A stretch of DNA of 6,907 bases from Mucilaginibacter sp. (GTDB lineage Bacteria; Bacteroidota; Bacteroidia; Sphingobacteriales; Sphingobacteriaceae). This document shows positions 4,912 through 6,907 of the stretch, in pieces. A model generated the notes under the pieces. It was not told where the DNA came from, ran no database searches, and saw only the letters and a program-made list of their open reading frames with translations. Numbering within the stretch: the first letter of the stretch is position 1; every line of letters begins with the position of its first letter. Where the stretch lies: NCBI GenBank assembly GCA_028288315.1, contig JAQBNY010000050.1, positions 1 through 6,907 on the forward strand. The letters are read 5' to 3'. The translations under genes were made by a program, and so were the position numbers.

Positions 4912-6907
4912 TCTACCAATACAACACAATTTAAACACGTAAGTTACCTTTGGGATGATGAAAAAGCAGCGGTATTAGCCGGAGACGAAGTTGCCCTGCT
5001 TATTTACCGATCCAACCTTTTAGGTGCCGATCTTCGCCTTACCAATTATGGTGGCGGTAATACCTCATGCAAAGTAGTAGATAAAGACCCCCTCACCGGC
5101 CAGGATGTGGAGGTAATGTGGATCAAAGGATCGGGCGGTGATATTGGCACGCTCAAAAAAAGCGGCCTTGCTGCTTTATATGTTGATCGTTTGCGCAGTT
5201 TAAAAAATGTGTATAAGGGTATTGAACACGAGGATGAGATGGTTGAACTGTTTAATCACAGTATTTTCGATCTCACATCAAAAGCGCCGTCAATAGATAC
5301 GCCATTGCACGGCTTTTTACCCTTTAAACATATCGATCATCTGCACCCCGATGCGGCAATTGCCATTGCTGCTGCTAAAGACGGCGAAAAAATAACTAAA
5401 GAATTATTCGGCGGTACTATTGGTTGGGTTGGCTGGCAACGTCCGGGCTTTGATCTTGGCCTGCAATTGAAGCAATGTTTAGATGAGAACCCGGGTATCC
5501 GTGGCATCATGCTGGGTTCGCACGGTTTGTTTACCTGGGGCGATACAGCTTATGAAAGTTATATCAATACACTTGAAGTTATTGAGAAATGTGCCGAATA
5601 TCTGGAACAGAACTACGGCAAAAAAAGCCCTGTATTTGGTGGTCAAAAACTGCAAAGCGCAAACGAAGATGATCGCAAAAAACAGGCTGTTGCTTTAGCG
5701 CCTATCCTGCGTGGCTTTTGTTCGTCAAACACCCGTATGATAGGGCATTTTACTGGTGATAACCGTGTGCTGGAGTATATCAACTCTAACGACCTGGAAA
5801 GGCTTGCACCAATGGGGACCAGCTGCCCAGATCACTTTTTACGCACCAAGATCAGTCCACTGGTATTAACCCTTGATGCTGCCGAAGACTTGTCTGACGT
5901 ATCGGCCATAAAGGAAAAGCTTTCACCTGCATTTGATGAATATCGTAAAATGTATGGCGATTATTATAACACCTGCAAGCATGATACTAGCCCGGCCATA
6001 CGTGATGCTAACCCGGTGGTGATATTATATCCGGGCATTGGTATGTTCACCTTTGCTAAGGATAAGCAAACCGCACGCGTGGCCGCAGAGTTTTACATCA
6101 ATGCCATTAACGTAATGAAAGGTGCCGAAGCGATATCAGAATACACTTCGTTACCGCGCCAGGAAGCATTTGATATTGAATATTGGTTATTGGAAGAAGC
6201 TAAACTGCAGCGTATGCCTAAACCAAAAGCCCTGTCGGGCCGGGTGGCATTGGTTACCGGAAGCGCAGGTGGCATTGGCAAGGCTATCGCTAAAAAGTTT
6301 ATTGAAGAAGGCGCCGTAGTGGTACTTAATGATATGAATGCCGATAGGCTTAACGAGACTGCCGAAGACTTTAAATTAAAATACGGGAAAGACAGCTACG
6401 CAACGGCCTTGCTTGATGTTACCAAACAGGAGCAGATAGACCAGGCATTTGCAGACGCTGTGCTGGCGTTTGGCGGTGTCGACTTGATTGTGAATAATGC
6501 CGGGCTTTCTATTTCTAAAACCATAGCCGATCACGAAGAAAAGGATTGGGATATCCTTTACGATGTATTGGTAAAGGGGCAGTTCTTTATTACACAGGCC
6601 GCGGCTGCTATTATGAAAAAGCAGGACAATGGTGGCGATATCATTAACATTGTAAGCAAGAATGCCCTAGTTAGCGGGCCAAACAATGCGGGTTATGGCA
6701 GCGCTAAAGCCGCACAGTTACATTTAAGCCGCCTCAACGCTGCCGAGCTTGGCCCGGATAAGATCCGCGTTAACGTGGTAAATCCTGACGCGGTGATCAG
6801 CGATAGTAATATCTGGGCCGGCGGATGGGCGGAAGGCCGTGCCAAGGCGTATGGCATTACCATAGCAGAACTGCCTGCTTACTACGCAAAACGTACTTTA
6901 TTGAATG
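4909..6907 (+). CDS. rhaEW: Bifunctional L-rhamnulose-1-phosphate aldolase / L-lactaldehyde dehydrogenase (SDR), 3' end cut
   Basis: Cytoplasmic fusion enzyme (RhaEW, often annotated rhaD). Its aldolase half splits L-rhamnulose-1-phosphate into dihydroxyacetone phosphate and L-lactaldehyde; its short-chain dehydrogenase half oxidises L-lactaldehyde to L-lactate with NAD. The frame stays open to the right edge: 666 codons, against about 700 residues usual, so roughly 40 are missing. Class II aldolase motifs: NYGGGNTSCK (46-55), KGSGGD (73-78), likely metal ligands H144 and H146 in HLHPDA, and H205 in GSHGLF. D130 (PSIDTPLH) occupies the site of the catalytic Glu of FucA-type aldolases. A linking region (about 230-435) leads to a classical SDR domain: TGSAGGIG (450-457), NDMN with D475 suggesting NAD preference, NNAG (529-532), and catalytic S583, Y596 and K600 with ordinary spacing. 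The end matches the family's RAKAYGI...YYAKRTLL tail. Isomerase and kinase genes are expected nearby but not seen. Confidence 0.94.
   Translation, partial: MSTNTTQFKHVSYLWDDEKAAVLAGDEVALLIYRSNLLGADLRLTNYGGGNTSCKVVDKDPLTGQDVEVMWIKGSGGDIGTLKKSGLAALYVDRLRSLKNVYKGIEHEDEMVELFNHSIFDLTSKAPSIDTPLHGFLPFKHIDHLHPDAAIAIAAAKDGEKITKELFGGTIGWVGWQRPGFDLGLQLKQCLDENPGIRGIMLGSHGLFTWGDTAYESYINTLEVIEKCAEYLEQNYGKKSPVFGGQKLQSANEDDRKKQAVALAPILRGFCSSNTRMIGHFTGDNRVLEYINSNDLERLAPMGTSCPDHFLRTKISPLVLTLDAAEDLSDVSAIKEKLSPAFDEYRKMYGDYYNTCKHDTSPAIRDANPVVILYPGIGMFTFAKDKQTARVAAEFYINAINVMKGAEAISEYTSLPRQEAFDIEYWLLEEAKLQRMPKPKALSGRVALVTGSAGGIGKAIAKKFIEEGAVVVLNDMNADRLNETAEDFKLKYGKDSYATALLDVTKQEQIDQAFADAVLAFGGVDLIVNNAGLSISKTIADHEEKDWDILYDVLVKGQFFITQAAAAIMKKQDNGGDIINIVSKNALVSGPNNAGYGSAKAAQLHLSRLNAAELGPDKIRVNVVNPDAVISDSNIWAGGWAEGRAKAYGITIAELPAYYAKRTLLN

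Noticed and set aside
4945..4952. Perfect TACCTTTG match to the Bacteroidota -7 promoter element
   Set aside because: It falls within the aldolase coding region (the SYLW codons) downstream of the start and has no TTG element at the right distance upstream.
6093..6319. Short reading frames on both strands within the dehydrogenase half of the fused enzyme
   Set aside because: They are shadows of the real frame, which carries intact SDR motifs across the same bases; the frame at 5483-5698 in the aldolase half is rejected for the same reason.

Overview
The window looks like part of an L-rhamnose utilisation locus from a Bacteroidota bacterium, most likely Sphingobacteriaceae (Mucilaginibacter or Pedobacter type). 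The reasons are protein style, moderate GC, AT-rich gene starts without a Shine-Dalgarno sequence, and the gene set: a GH106 rhamnosidase, a GntR-type regulator, RhaT and a fused aldolase-dehydrogenase. The genus is an inference from general resemblance; no search was run.

Layout: all four genes lie on the + strand and are tightly packed. (1) Positions 2-2686 hold the C-terminal ~894 residues of a GH106 alpha-L-rhamnosidase. Its frame is open to the left edge, so the true start and any signal peptide lie outside the window. (2) After 9 bases comes a 341-residue regulator (2696-3721) with a GntR winged helix and a periplasmic-binding-protein-like sensor domain. (3) An 82-base gap follows, unusually rich in repeats and palindromes, and is the best candidate for an operator/promoter. 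(4) rhaT (3804-4883) encodes the 10-helix L-rhamnose-proton symporter. (5) After 25 bases comes a fused L-rhamnulose-1-phosphate aldolase / L-lactaldehyde dehydrogenase (4909 to the right edge), about 666 residues visible and probably some 40 missing.

How the genes work together: the rhamnosidase frees L-rhamnose from glycans or glycosides outside the cytoplasm. RhaT carries it across the inner membrane. Isomerase and kinase genes, not in this window and plausibly downstream, would convert it to L-rhamnulose-1-phosphate. The fused enzyme would then split that to dihydroxyacetone phosphate and L-lactaldehyde and oxidise the aldehyde to L-lactate. The GntR-type protein is the likely rhamnose-responsive regulator, probably acting at the palindromes before rhaT.

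I see no RNA gene, mobile element, CRISPR array or convincing intrinsic terminator. The locus is a recognisable pathway rather than an undescribed system. The most rewarding parts are the operator-like architecture at 3730-3771, the unusual regulator type for rhamnose, and an Asp where class II aldolases usually carry a catalytic Glu.
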